A stretch of 54,742 bases of DNA, taken from positions 1 through 54,742 of the forward strand of contig CAILMU010000061.1 in NCBI GenBank assembly GCA_903835325.1, read 5' to 3'. The stretch is from an uncultured Microcaldota archaeon (GTDB lineage: Archaea; Micrarchaeota; Micrarchaeia; Anstonellales; Bilamarchaeaceae). A model generated the notes under the pieces. It saw only the letters and a list, made by a program, of their open reading frames with translations. It did no database searches and was not told the DNA's origin. Position 1 is the stretch's first letter. Each line of letters opens with the position of its first letter. Below are positions 43,401 through 51,000 of the stretch, piece after piece. The position numbers and the translations under genes were made by a program.

Positions 43401-45526
43401 GCATCGAGGACCAGCTGAAAAACGCCTGCGCCTCTGTCCCGGACACGCAGACAGTGGCGAAACAGGTCCAGGAGTACATGTCCACCCGCCTGATATACAA
43501 CCAGGGCGCGACGATAGTCGTGGTGGAGGGCACCAATGCCAGCGAAGACGCTGCCGTGATGCAGGAAAACATCAAGACCAGGAACCAGATAATCAAGAAG
43601 GACTGCCCCAGATGCCTTACTGCCGTGCGCGTGATGGGCTATGACAATGCGACATTCGCAGCCTCGCTGAGTAGGGTGTTCAACGGCACCAATTGCTTCG
43701 GCATCATCGGGGGTATCGGGGCAGGCACCTGCAATATGCTGCTTGCCGACGACCCGCTCTTCGGAGTGGATGTGGTGATCTTCGACTATGGCGTACAGGA
43801 GAACAAGGAGGCCTATAAGAGTTCAAAGACCCCGGACGAGAAGGCGACTGCCGTCATAGGCGACCTGCAGGACCGCGGGTTCTACATATTGAAGAATTAC
43901 AACAAGCCCTCCATAGTTTTCGATTTCTATGTCTCCCAGCAGGACCTGGCCGGCTCGACATCCAATCCGGATGGCTGGAGCAAGGATGAGGTGGACGCGC
44001 TCTTCAAGAAGATGATAGAGCGGGAGGACGACCTGGTGAAGGCAGGGGTCACCGGATTGTTCTACGCGAGGGTGAAAAGCGTACCGTATCCTGAAGCCGG
44101 CAAAAGCACCGACACGGATTGGACGAAGCTCATCACACCTTCCGATGACTCGGTCCACCGCTCGATGTGCTCGCTGAGCCAGGCGATGCTCCGCATGGTG
44201 GCTGAGAAGCCCCTGACGCTGATAGAACGCAAGAGCGCGACGCCGGTCGTCTATTGCACGGACTGTTCCTATTCGGACCTCTATTCAGGGACATGCTCGA
44301 TGACATGCGGAAACGGCATCAACTGCACAGCCGGACCGGATGCCACAGCCCTGAGCGACCTGAAATGCCCTGATGGCGGGATCCCCGACCCGTGCAGGGA
44401 ATGCAACACGACGGGCAAGACCTTCACCTGCACGATTGAATACGAGAACGGCAGCATCGTGAAGCATGATGTCGACTCGAAGGACATCTCAAACGATGCG
44501 TACGCGGACGTGATATCCGGGATCGCCGCTCCGGACAAGTGCTGCCTCTCGAATGAAGGGGCCAACTATAGTTTCACCCAGAGCTCTGTCACGATCGGCG
44601 TGAATTCTCCCGTGGTCTTCTCGAAAAGCGGGGATACGAACGTGGACTGCGCCTTCCCATCAGCCTCATCATTGCAGAACGCCGGGCAGGGGCAGTTCTG
44701 CAACGTCAAGACGAACACGATGAATTACCGCGTCTCCTGCATTGAGAAGAACGCATATGACAAGCTCTCGGCAATAGGAGCATTCAAAGGAGGCTTCGAT
44801 TTCAGCAAGAACTACCAGGCGATAAACACCGCCCAGGTTCCCGGCACCGGCGGGGCGTTGAAAGCATCTCCCGGGGGCCTGGTGAACGGGGGCAATGCCG
44901 TGATATCTTCCTCGGGGGCAGTGCAGGGCGTAAATGACCCATGCCTCAATGAAAACCCATCCGGGACAGGAGGGGGCCTGGTCCAGGCCCAACCAGGGGT
45001 CATCACCGGCACCGGAGGAGCGGCCCAGACCTGCGAAGGGCCCGCGTACATATGCTCGGAGTTCGCCAAGCAATGGGAGAAGGCGAAGGAGAAGCAATGC
45101 ACTGACTACATCGCGCAATGCAGAGCAGAGCCCTGGACATACAGCAGCTATCCAGACTACGAGTTCTGCCCGGGTCAGGATGATTGCAAGAATAATTTCA
45201 ATACGTACTGCGCCAAGGTCATCCAGAAATACGGGAATGGGCAGCTCGCGTGCGAAGACGCATGCTGCGAGAACATGTGCCAGATAACCATCTGCCCGCC
45301 GGACCCCAACAATCCCAAGCAGAGCGCGCCAGGGTGCACGGAGGTCACCTGCCCGCCAGACCCCTGCCTGCAAAGGAATGACTCCTGCGAGCTGACCTGC
45401 AATAAGGCCGGAGGAGGGTCGGCTATAGTCGATCCGCCATATCCGTGGGCGCCAGGAGGCTCTCTAGCCGGCAAGGGCAACGACCCCTGCAAAGCCTTCC
45501 AGCAGACCGGTCCGACGGTGAAATGA
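40424..45526 (+). CDS. Cluster gene 8, copy B: giant Cys-rich lipoprotein
   Basis: This 1700-residue counterpart of the protein at 22940 has lipobox SLYGC with Cys20. The N-terminal pattern (FTCCLRHYAND, CIDPKCRVMVCGDFEF) and the C-terminal end (PPYPWAPGGSLAGKGNDPC) are conserved. The alpha/beta domain at about 895-1264 has strands GAIPILDLSD, GATIVVVEGTN, VDVVIFDYGVQEN, KPSIVFDFYVSQQ and GVTGLFYARV. Copy B has an extra Cys-containing insert of roughly 60-80 residues (about 936-1019) inside this domain. I chose the ATG overlapping the gene 7 stop; the frame is open for 227 codons upstream, but only inside gene 7. Its stop overlaps the trm56 start by 4 nt. Confidence 0.87.
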   Translation: MRSAYLLIAAVLALSSLYGCLETNKDFTCCLRHYANDTGKCKMYNSTDPNNPLDLSAKTNWCNMTANVCNVTTKDQKVTGFWPNIVLSPAEHSLIPICTELGPQQCIDPKCRVMVCGDFEFRPKVPPTVEDSQKAASKQSGSSAINLYHGQCQFLPMDYKLAGIMKNSQGYLSRFRIGLGTTFDEYAKYSAFFPISDKFCNINTLGTIDRFQNYLVPAQMKFDPLTGINDSCVSDQDPAQAPPPLKLGNLNLGPTNQPVTGYKMAGFIREVSFPVSDINTNYFMTPYSRPDPKFYATELQKRYLDDAYNYTMWVIHVNDKLKDAKIPKASLSTDCSKCAGLCDQVPACMDATIYGERCKTDWANYDKYLEEKAAAEAEVTKALGERPKAAPKALYECDPNRPSECLSSRCSTDDYNRVNLFVSGQEVALPCTLSTVQAPNYDKMFEPNLSAVLPQDGKTVYDSDLGSLMAPYDTYDVLRCEPTTDITFDTPGSSVATHHLAQASYKAAGSDQYTEGTAGDIVLFSYDKARYPADHIYLKYKTDITNTPQDTICSSGESCAGKYEADYSNTGKPVIGYTVMNGQDFPNTLFARLCQLNSSTDYEVVKINNDTVCGEDTHAPLGSCMVAWETPGGSVGNSQKNCYHTMGCVAQGGGSDAVAFFFATGCAIQGQGSCNNPEISPNLADSYYGLSRTFGSGALYNGISTSWQDFPAEIRPQFLNDLQAMHARPDDKNDFQSNRYMCLSPEYPGQQTQADSSPDCVADIPNAPKEIVLIHSLGACDYDLKPGTFPKLKEYGWCDSCTLASMAYQKVDRLDIPYIPLNEVGYSSTTGNPKNYTYQFQKGPAVFDASQLADSFNSSPICTWQPVDDNNKLAFMRCNTSTDFKPYHKQDPGNIHAPQEEPEATYLKMQMARFQQSGAIPILDLSDDADWAPIDATIYVDESGFYDKCKSDNQESASSFCSLGALQLQYKPACENDYPGDMAKVLQCMNDRCIEDQLKNACASVPDTQTVAKQVQEYMSTRLIYNQGATIVVVEGTNASEDAAVMQENIKTRNQIIKKDCPRCLTAVRVMGYDNATFAASLSRVFNGTNCFGIIGGIGAGTCNMLLADDPLFGVDVVIFDYGVQENKEAYKSSKTPDEKATAVIGDLQDRGFYILKNYNKPSIVFDFYVSQQDLAGSTSNPDGWSKDEVDALFKKMIEREDDLVKAGVTGLFYARVKSVPYPEAGKSTDTDWTKLITPSDDSVHRSMCSLSQAMLRMVAEKPLTLIERKSATPVVYCTDCSYSDLYSGTCSMTCGNGINCTAGPDATALSDLKCPDGGIPDPCRECNTTGKTFTCTIEYENGSIVKHDVDSKDISNDAYADVISGIAAPDKCCLSNEGANYSFTQSSVTIGVNSPVVFSKSGDTNVDCAFPSASSLQNAGQGQFCNVKTNTMNYRVSCIEKNAYDKLSAIGAFKGGFDFSKNYQAINTAQVPGTGGALKASPGGLVNGGNAVISSSGAVQGVNDPCLNENPSGTGGGLVQAQPGVITGTGGAAQTCEGPAYICSEFAKQWEKAKEKQCTDYIAQCRAEPWTYSSYPDYEFCPGQDDCKNNFNTYCAKVIQKYGNGQLACEDACCENMCQITICPPDPNNPKQSAPGCTEVTCPPDPCLQRNDSCELTCNKAGGGSAIVDPPYPWAPGGSLAGKGNDPCKAFQQTGPTVK

Positions 45527-46080
45527 GGATGGCCGAGTTTATCGAAGTCCTCCGCCTTTCGCACCGCCTTCCGCGCGATGAACGCATCTCCACCCATGTG
45601 GCGCTCGTCGCCCGCGCGTTCGGAGCTTCTTCTATTATATATAGCGGACAGCATGATGCAGGTCTCGAATTGAGCGTTTCGCGCATCGCAGAAAGATGGG
45701 GCGGAAGACTTGGAGGCGGGGAGTTCGCGATTTCGTACGAGCGCAACCACACCCAATTCATAAAAAAGCGCAAGCGCGAAGGGTTCGTTATCGTCCATCT
45801 GACGATGTACGGGATAAAAATAGGAAAAATGCTCGGCGAGCTCGATAAAATTAAAAATAAAAAAATCCTCATCGTAGTGGGTTCCGAAGCGGTCCCTCCC
45901 GAAGTGTACCAGCTCGCTGATTTCAATGTCTCGGTGACAAGCCAGCCCCACAGCGAAGTCGCGGCCCTCGCGATAACCCTTGACCGGCTGAGGGAAGGAG
46001 CCGAGCTCGAGCGCGATGATTTTTTTGGGGAAATCCATATCGAGCCGAGCGAACGCGGGAAGAGAGTGGTGAAAAGATGA
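45523..46080 (+). CDS. trm56: tRNA (cytidine56-2'-O)-methyltransferase
   Basis: Trm56 is an archaea-specific SPOUT methyltransferase that uses SAM to methylate the 2'-OH of C56 in the tRNA T-loop. The 185-residue protein has the family hallmarks: RLSHRLPRDERISTHVALVA near the N-terminus, VIVHLTMYG in the middle, and the SAM-binding trefoil-knot region IVVGSEAVPPEVY, LADFNV and QPHSEVAALA. Length is normal for the family. I chose the ATG at 45523, which overlaps the lipoprotein gene stop by 4 nt; the ATG at 45529 is an alternative. It seems translationally coupled to the surface cluster. A decayed copy lies at the matching place behind cluster copy A. Confidence 0.95.
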   Translation: MRMAEFIEVLRLSHRLPRDERISTHVALVARAFGASSIIYSGQHDAGLELSVSRIAERWGGRLGGGEFAISYERNHTQFIKKRKREGFVIVHLTMYGIKIGKMLGELDKIKNKKILIVVGSEAVPPEVYQLADFNVSVTSQPHSEVAALAITLDRLREGAELERDDFFGEIHIEPSERGKRVVKR

Positions 46081-46092
46081 CAAATCAAAAGG

Positions 46093-46102
46093 ATTAAAAA
46101 TA
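46093..46102 (+). promoter_or_regulatory. TATA-like box for the AbiE-type pair
   Basis: ATTAAAAATA is centred 26 bp before the ATG at 46123, consistent with a leaderless archaeal promoter in the 42-bp gap after trm56. Confidence 0.5.
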
Positions 46103-46122
46103 GTTCAATCTTATAGTAATGT

Positions 46123-46788
46123 ATGTCGATATTCGATAAATGGGCCTGGATCAGGCGAAATTGCGCGTATGTGCTTGAGGAAGCCACTGCATTGGATCTG
46201 GTCTTCGTCGGAGGCACTGCGCTCAACCTTGTTCTCTTCAAAGAGTATCGCGCATCGGAAGATATCGACCTCTATGACCCCCAGGCGAAAACCGTCGGGG
46301 CTGCGCATGAAAAAGAATGCGTGGAAAAATTGGCGAAGCGCCTCGCTGAAAAGGGTTTTGAAATCAAATCAAGAGATGAAAGAGCCCTTTGGATAGGCCC
46401 GAACATAAAGGTCGAAGTGTTCAATGACGGGACATCTTTCACGAAAATAGAGAAGAGGGACTTTGACCAGGCAACCATCCTCACCTTTGACCTGAAAACA
46501 TATGCGGATATGAAGATGGCCGCCCTTTTATGCAGGACAACCTATGATGCACGCGACCTTGTGGATTTGTTCGTCATGAAAAAACAGGCCGGGGTTGTGC
46601 CGCGGTTCCCTGTACGCGAATGTGACGTGATAGAGAACCGTTTCAATGGAAGATTGATGAGCATCAAGCAGACCAAGAGAGAGGATCTGTCGGTATTCCA
46701 AACGGATGCGCAGATTGAGAATCTTCCCTACGGGGAATTCGAAGAATTCAAGAAGTGGTTGTATGGCTGGCTATCAGGATTTCGTTGA
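46123..46788 (+). CDS. AbiEii-type nucleotidyltransferase toxin
   Basis: This is a nucleotidyltransferase of the AbiEii/AbiGii toxin family, 221 residues. The signature GGT (residues 30-32) is followed by SEDIDLY (45-51), giving the G-G-x-x-x...D-x-D active site. LKTYADMKMAALLCRTTYDARDLVDLF (about 125-150) matches the conserved helical part seen in these proteins. Such toxins block growth when not held by AbiEi. The partner gene follows with a 26-nt overlap. The order toxin first, antitoxin second is the reverse of the usual abiEi-abiEii layout. The function is inferred from family membership. Confidence 0.85.
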   Translation: MSIFDKWAWIRRNCAYVLEEATALDLVFVGGTALNLVLFKEYRASEDIDLYDPQAKTVGAAHEKECVEKLAKRLAEKGFEIKSRDERALWIGPNIKVEVFNDGTSFTKIEKRDFDQATILTFDLKTYADMKMAALLCRTTYDARDLVDLFVMKKQAGVVPRFPVRECDVIENRFNGRLMSIKQTKREDLSVFQTDAQIENLPYGEFEEFKKWLYGWLSGFR

Positions 46789-47479
46789 GGTATTCGGCAG
46801 CGGGGTTTTCATAAAATCGAGCGGCATCGCAAAAAAATATCCGCTACAAAAAGCCCTTGCATCGTTGTACGTCTTGCCGACATTCTTCAGGGGCATATGC
46901 TACATCCCGACGGGTCTGGAAAGGAAAGCCCATATCATCGAAAGAAAGCAGGATTTCTTCACTTCGCTGTTTGATTTCCGTTATGGGAAGAGAAGGTGGT
47001 ATTGGGCTTTGAGCACAGCCGCACGCCACTATGGCATTGAATGGAGCGCCACAAGAATCCTTGAGATCGTTGCCCTGGAACGGCCGAAAACGATCGGCAT
47101 TTCAGGCAAAATCCGATCCCTGCAGAGGAAGAGGTCATACCGTTCACGAACTCTTGCAAGATATCTTGCATCGTTCGAAGTGAATGCGATATACGTCCAT
47201 AAAGGGAATGCGGGGTCTTTGCTATCGATTAAGATAGATGATGCGATAGGGCCTGTCTGTTCAAAAGAGCAGATAAAAAAAGACATCGAAACCTTCATCC
47301 CGAAAGTCAGGGACCCCAGGATAAAAGGCATATACAAGCGGATTGCTGAGGAGATGAAGCCGGAAGGGGAACTGAGCATGCAGACAAAAAAAGATATCGA
47401 GACCGCCCGAAAAGATATCAGAGAAGGGAAAGGAGTGATGTTATCGAAAATCGGCCATAGGAAGAATACCTACAAGTAG
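46763..47479 (+). CDS. AbiEi-like antitoxin/regulator
   Basis: This 238-residue protein looks like an AbiEi-type partner. An N-terminal winged-helix-like part (GIAKKYPLQKALASLYVL and FRGICYIPTG) is followed by RWYWALSTAARHYGIEWSAT, which fits the AbiEi core, then a basic alpha/beta region and a charged helical tail. AbiEi proteins bind their own promoter and counter the AbiEii nucleotidyltransferase. I chose the ATG at 46763, overlapping the toxin gene by 26 nt; a TTG-type extension to 46706 would lie wholly inside that gene. The similarity is at motif level, so alternative annotation as a hypothetical regulator is possible. Confidence 0.7.
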   Translation: MAGYQDFVEVFGSGVFIKSSGIAKKYPLQKALASLYVLPTFFRGICYIPTGLERKAHIIERKQDFFTSLFDFRYGKRRWYWALSTAARHYGIEWSATRILEIVALERPKTIGISGKIRSLQRKRSYRSRTLARYLASFEVNAIYVHKGNAGSLLSIKIDDAIGPVCSKEQIKKDIETFIPKVRDPRIKGIYKRIAEEMKPEGELSMQTKKDIETARKDIREGKGVMLSKIGHRKNTYK

Positions 47480-47541
47480 GCACAGAGCCGGGCGCATGGT
47501 TCTGAGCCAACGGCGATGAAATAATCGGGCCGAAAAGGAAG

Positions 47542-47583
47542 TTTTTTATTACATGCCCGAGTCATAAGGAGCGAGGTATTTCT
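47542..47583 (+). promoter_or_regulatory. TATA-like box and Shine-Dalgarno of the 133-aa gene
   Basis: TTTTTTATT (47542-47550) looks like the TATA element. GCGAGG (47571-47576) lies 7 nt before the ATG at 47584 and resembles a Shine-Dalgarno site. Unlike the other promoters here, this gene seems to have a short leader. Confidence 0.4.
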
Positions 47584-47985
47584 ATGCTTGAGATGAGAGA
47601 GATGTGGCTCAGCGGCGCCGAAGTGAAGAGGATGGAGGGCACAGGCGTCCCGAGCAGCATCCAGATAAATCTGGGGATTGACAAAGTGACCGAGAACGGC
47701 TCTGGTTCGCTGATGCTGGATTTCACGTACATGGTGGACTACAAGCCCGCGTACGCGATGGTGAAAGTGACCGGGCGGGCGAACTGCTACGACAACCCGG
47801 AGAACATCAAGAGGATCCTGGCCGAGTTCAAGAAGAAGAAGGCCTTGCCCCCGGAACTGGCATCTAACGCGATAAACATGATAAACGCGAATGCCGGGAT
47901 AAACATCGTCTTCCTGGTGAGGCCGTTCAATCTGGCGCCGCCGTTCATGCCTCCGCCCATATTCGCCGAAGGCAAGAAACAATAA
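47584..47985 (+). CDS. Small hypothetical protein, SecB-like pattern
   Basis: I do not firmly recognise this 133-residue protein. It has alternating strands (SIQINLGIDKV, SLMLDFTYMVDYKP, AYAMVKVTGRA), two helices and a C-terminal LAPPFMPPPIF. That order, with a Pro-rich end after a hydrophobic helix, recalls SecB-fold proteins, which bind unfolded exported proteins. If so it could serve the large exported proteins nearby, but this is speculative. It is monocistronic, and it converges with the giant minus-strand gene ending at 48061. Confidence 0.7.
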   Translation: MLEMREMWLSGAEVKRMEGTGVPSSIQINLGIDKVTENGSGSLMLDFTYMVDYKPAYAMVKVTGRANCYDNPENIKRILAEFKKKKALPPELASNAINMINANAGINIVFLVRPFNLAPPFMPPPIFAEGKKQ

Positions 47986-48060
47986 TGAAAATAGGATGGG
48001 CAAACCAAGGCCCAAGACGCTTCTTTTTAGGTTTTCCGATTCACTCCAGCCGTGCCCAGG

Positions 48061-51000
48061 CTAGAACAGCATGCCCGCATGTATCATGAACCCTGCCTGC
48101 ATAGGCTGGTTCTCCACCATGGTCGCGGTGGACTGCATTGATTCGGGCCGGGCCGTCGACATCGGCATGAACGGCCAATAGCCTTTCCATCCTACAGCCG
48201 TTATCCACCATTTGCTCCCGACTCCGCCCCGCTCTATGGTGGTGTTGGTGTATCCTATCCCGCCGCGCATGATGAATTGCGAGTAGGAATCCGACTGGTC
48301 GAGGGTGGCTCCGGCTGCAGGTATCGAGGTCGCCCCCAGGACCCGCCCCGTCTCCTTCCCGCCTTCGTAGAAGATGTGCAGCGCGTTCGTCGTGCCGGTG
48401 ACCACATTCGTCCTGGACCAGGTGATGCCGAGGCCTGCTGTGGCCCTTTGGAATTCCGAGAGGTTCGCGCATGAGCCTACTCCGAGCTTCGTGCAGATGT
48501 CGGCGAGTTCGTCGGTGTTGTGGAACACGTCCGAGGATGCCGCGACTATCCTCTGCTGGGCCGCGTTGAAGAACACATAGCCGAACCATTGGTTGAGCAC
48601 GGATTCGGTCGCGACGGTCCTGAGCCTGCCTGAGACCATGAACTGCAGGTCCCGGTATTGCTCCACGCTGTATTGCCGGGTTCCCACCTTGAGACCGGCC
48701 AGGATATCGTATTTGTGGTCCTGGAACACGTCTATGATTCCGCCGACGGTCCAGTTGTTAGTTGCAGACCATGATTTGGCAGCCTGCGAAGTGAGCGGGA
48801 CGGTGTATCCGCCGATCACCTTGCCTGCGCTGAACCACCTGGCCCTTTTATCGCCTGAGAACATAAGCTTGTAGTTGCTCCCCTCCTTATCGATGACCAG
48901 CCTGGATATGGCTCCCCCTATCTGGAGGCCTGCTTCCTGCCATTCCTTGAGGTCCTCGTAATTGCCTATCATCAGCGCCCCTATCGAACCGGGCTCCGAG
49001 ACCTTGGTGTTGAGGATATAGTATTTGTTGTTCCTCTGGTCCTTGAACAGCTTGCGGTCGCTCTTGTCCCTCATCGAGCTGTCGGCCGATAGGCGCTGGC
49101 TGAGGATTATGTCGTACCTGTCGGCATTCAGCCCGTATTCGCTTGAGGAATCCATGGCCTGCTGCAGCACGCCCTTGATATCCCTCTCCATGACGGTCTT
49201 GAGCTCGGCTCCGGTCAGTTGCGTCTGGACAGGCGGGGACGGCATCCTCGTCTCCGACAAGCGCGCCTCGATGCTGTTCGCTTTCTGCGTACGGGCGATG
49301 AACGCCTTCTCCATCCTGTCCGGAGATAGGAGTATCCAGTCGTAATCCCGGTTCCCTTTCATGACCATCTCCAGGATATCAATGCCGTAATCTGCCTTCA
49401 GCCTCTCAAGGTCGGGTTTGGTTTTCCTCAGTTCGGTGTAGATGTCGATGAGCGCGTCCGCGCTTTTCCCCAGGTCGTCATGGAAATGCGTGATCAACGG
49501 CATCACGTAGTATTCCTGGTCTTTCTTCTTCGCCTGCAGGTCGCGCACTATCTCCAGCTTCGGCTTCACCATCCACGAGAGGTCGTCCCTCCCCTGGTCC
49601 GCGATATCGATGAACGCTTTGCCGTAGATGCCTTCGAGCCGCCTCCTGTTCGGACCCATCATGTTCCCATATTCGTGGTAGACGTCCATCAGGGCGCGCG
49701 CGGCATTCGGCTCGCTCGGAATGGAAAGCGGGCGCTCGTACTGGTACTCGGGGCCGAGCGGATAGTTCACATAGCCGAAGCCGGCATACATATCGGCATA
49801 GGGCCGCAACGCCGGCCTGCTTATCGAAATAGTAGGCTGGCTCGTGTCTATCACGACGGGCGCATAGCCGTAGCCCCTTAAATCTATCTGGGCATAAGTC
49901 GAGGTCGGTTTCCCGAATATCATCAATCCGGACAGATTCGCGTATGCCTGCTGGTCCTGCGGGGTGAGGCTCGCGGTGGTCGAAGTCATCCATTGCCCGG
50001 ACCCGATCAAATACGCTCTGGTCTTCTCGCCGTCATAACCGTAACCTAGGGTGAATCTCCAGATGTCGCGGTCTACATATGATTGCAGGCTCTTGTTCAG
50101 ATTTCCCAGGATCGTCTCCTGGTTCTGAGGGTTGAGCTGTATGTCCCTCATGGCGGAATCTATCGTATTGTACATATTCGTGAAGCCCGGCACCCTCTGG
50201 CCCCCGACCAGAAAGCTGTGCCTCTGCGCCCAGTACATGAAAAGCAATGAGCCGTAATGCGGGCTCGGCGTGTTTATAGGATTGCCGTTCGCATCCTTGC
50301 GCTGGCCGACGGTGTATGTCCCATCCGCGTTCCTCTGCGTCCAATCCTCGAGCTTGCCGTACATGTAGGTGGCGGAAATCAGCAGGCCGGTGTTCCTCGC
50401 CTCGTCCTCGCTCCAGTGGTAGAAATTCACGAGCGTCGTCTTGATGCGCGAATACATCTGGTCGGCCTGGGCGCTCGCCATCATGTAGTTGTCCATGAGA
50501 TTTATGTCGCTGTAGCTCACGGTCGCTCCGACGGATTTCGTCTGGTATTTGGTCGGCTTCCATTCCCACGCGCCTTTCACGCCCACTACCGGAGACCAGT
50601 TCCCGCCGGATGTGGAGAACACGGGCGTCCTCATCGCGCCTCCAGCTGCCCTGAACTCGAACTGGTCTGCAAGAGGGCCTTCCCTGGTCCTCATCCTCCG
50701 CCATAATACTTCGCCGACGCCCCCTGAGAACGCCGAATCCGAGATGTGGGTATTGTCCGTGGGATCCGTCTTCACCACTTCATTGCCGCGGAAGAAAGCC
50801 GCATACACATCCTTCTGCTTGCGGTCCTGGAGCAGGTGCGTGACTGCGTTGCCGACAGCCTGCTGGGCGGCATAAGGCGTCATGCTCTGGATATCGCGCG
50901 CGAGATTCCCGAAAGCGAGCGCCGAGTAGGTCTCGCCTCCTCCGGTCGGAAGCGTGAACCCGACAGCGGTGCCGCTCAATCCTCCGGCCGCCGAATCCTT

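Larger units (their letters stand above)
28231..46080. repeat. Tandem segmental duplication, copy B
   Basis: This is the second copy of the eight-gene cluster, ending in intact trm56. It begins directly after the decayed trm56 of copy A. Confidence 0.9.
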
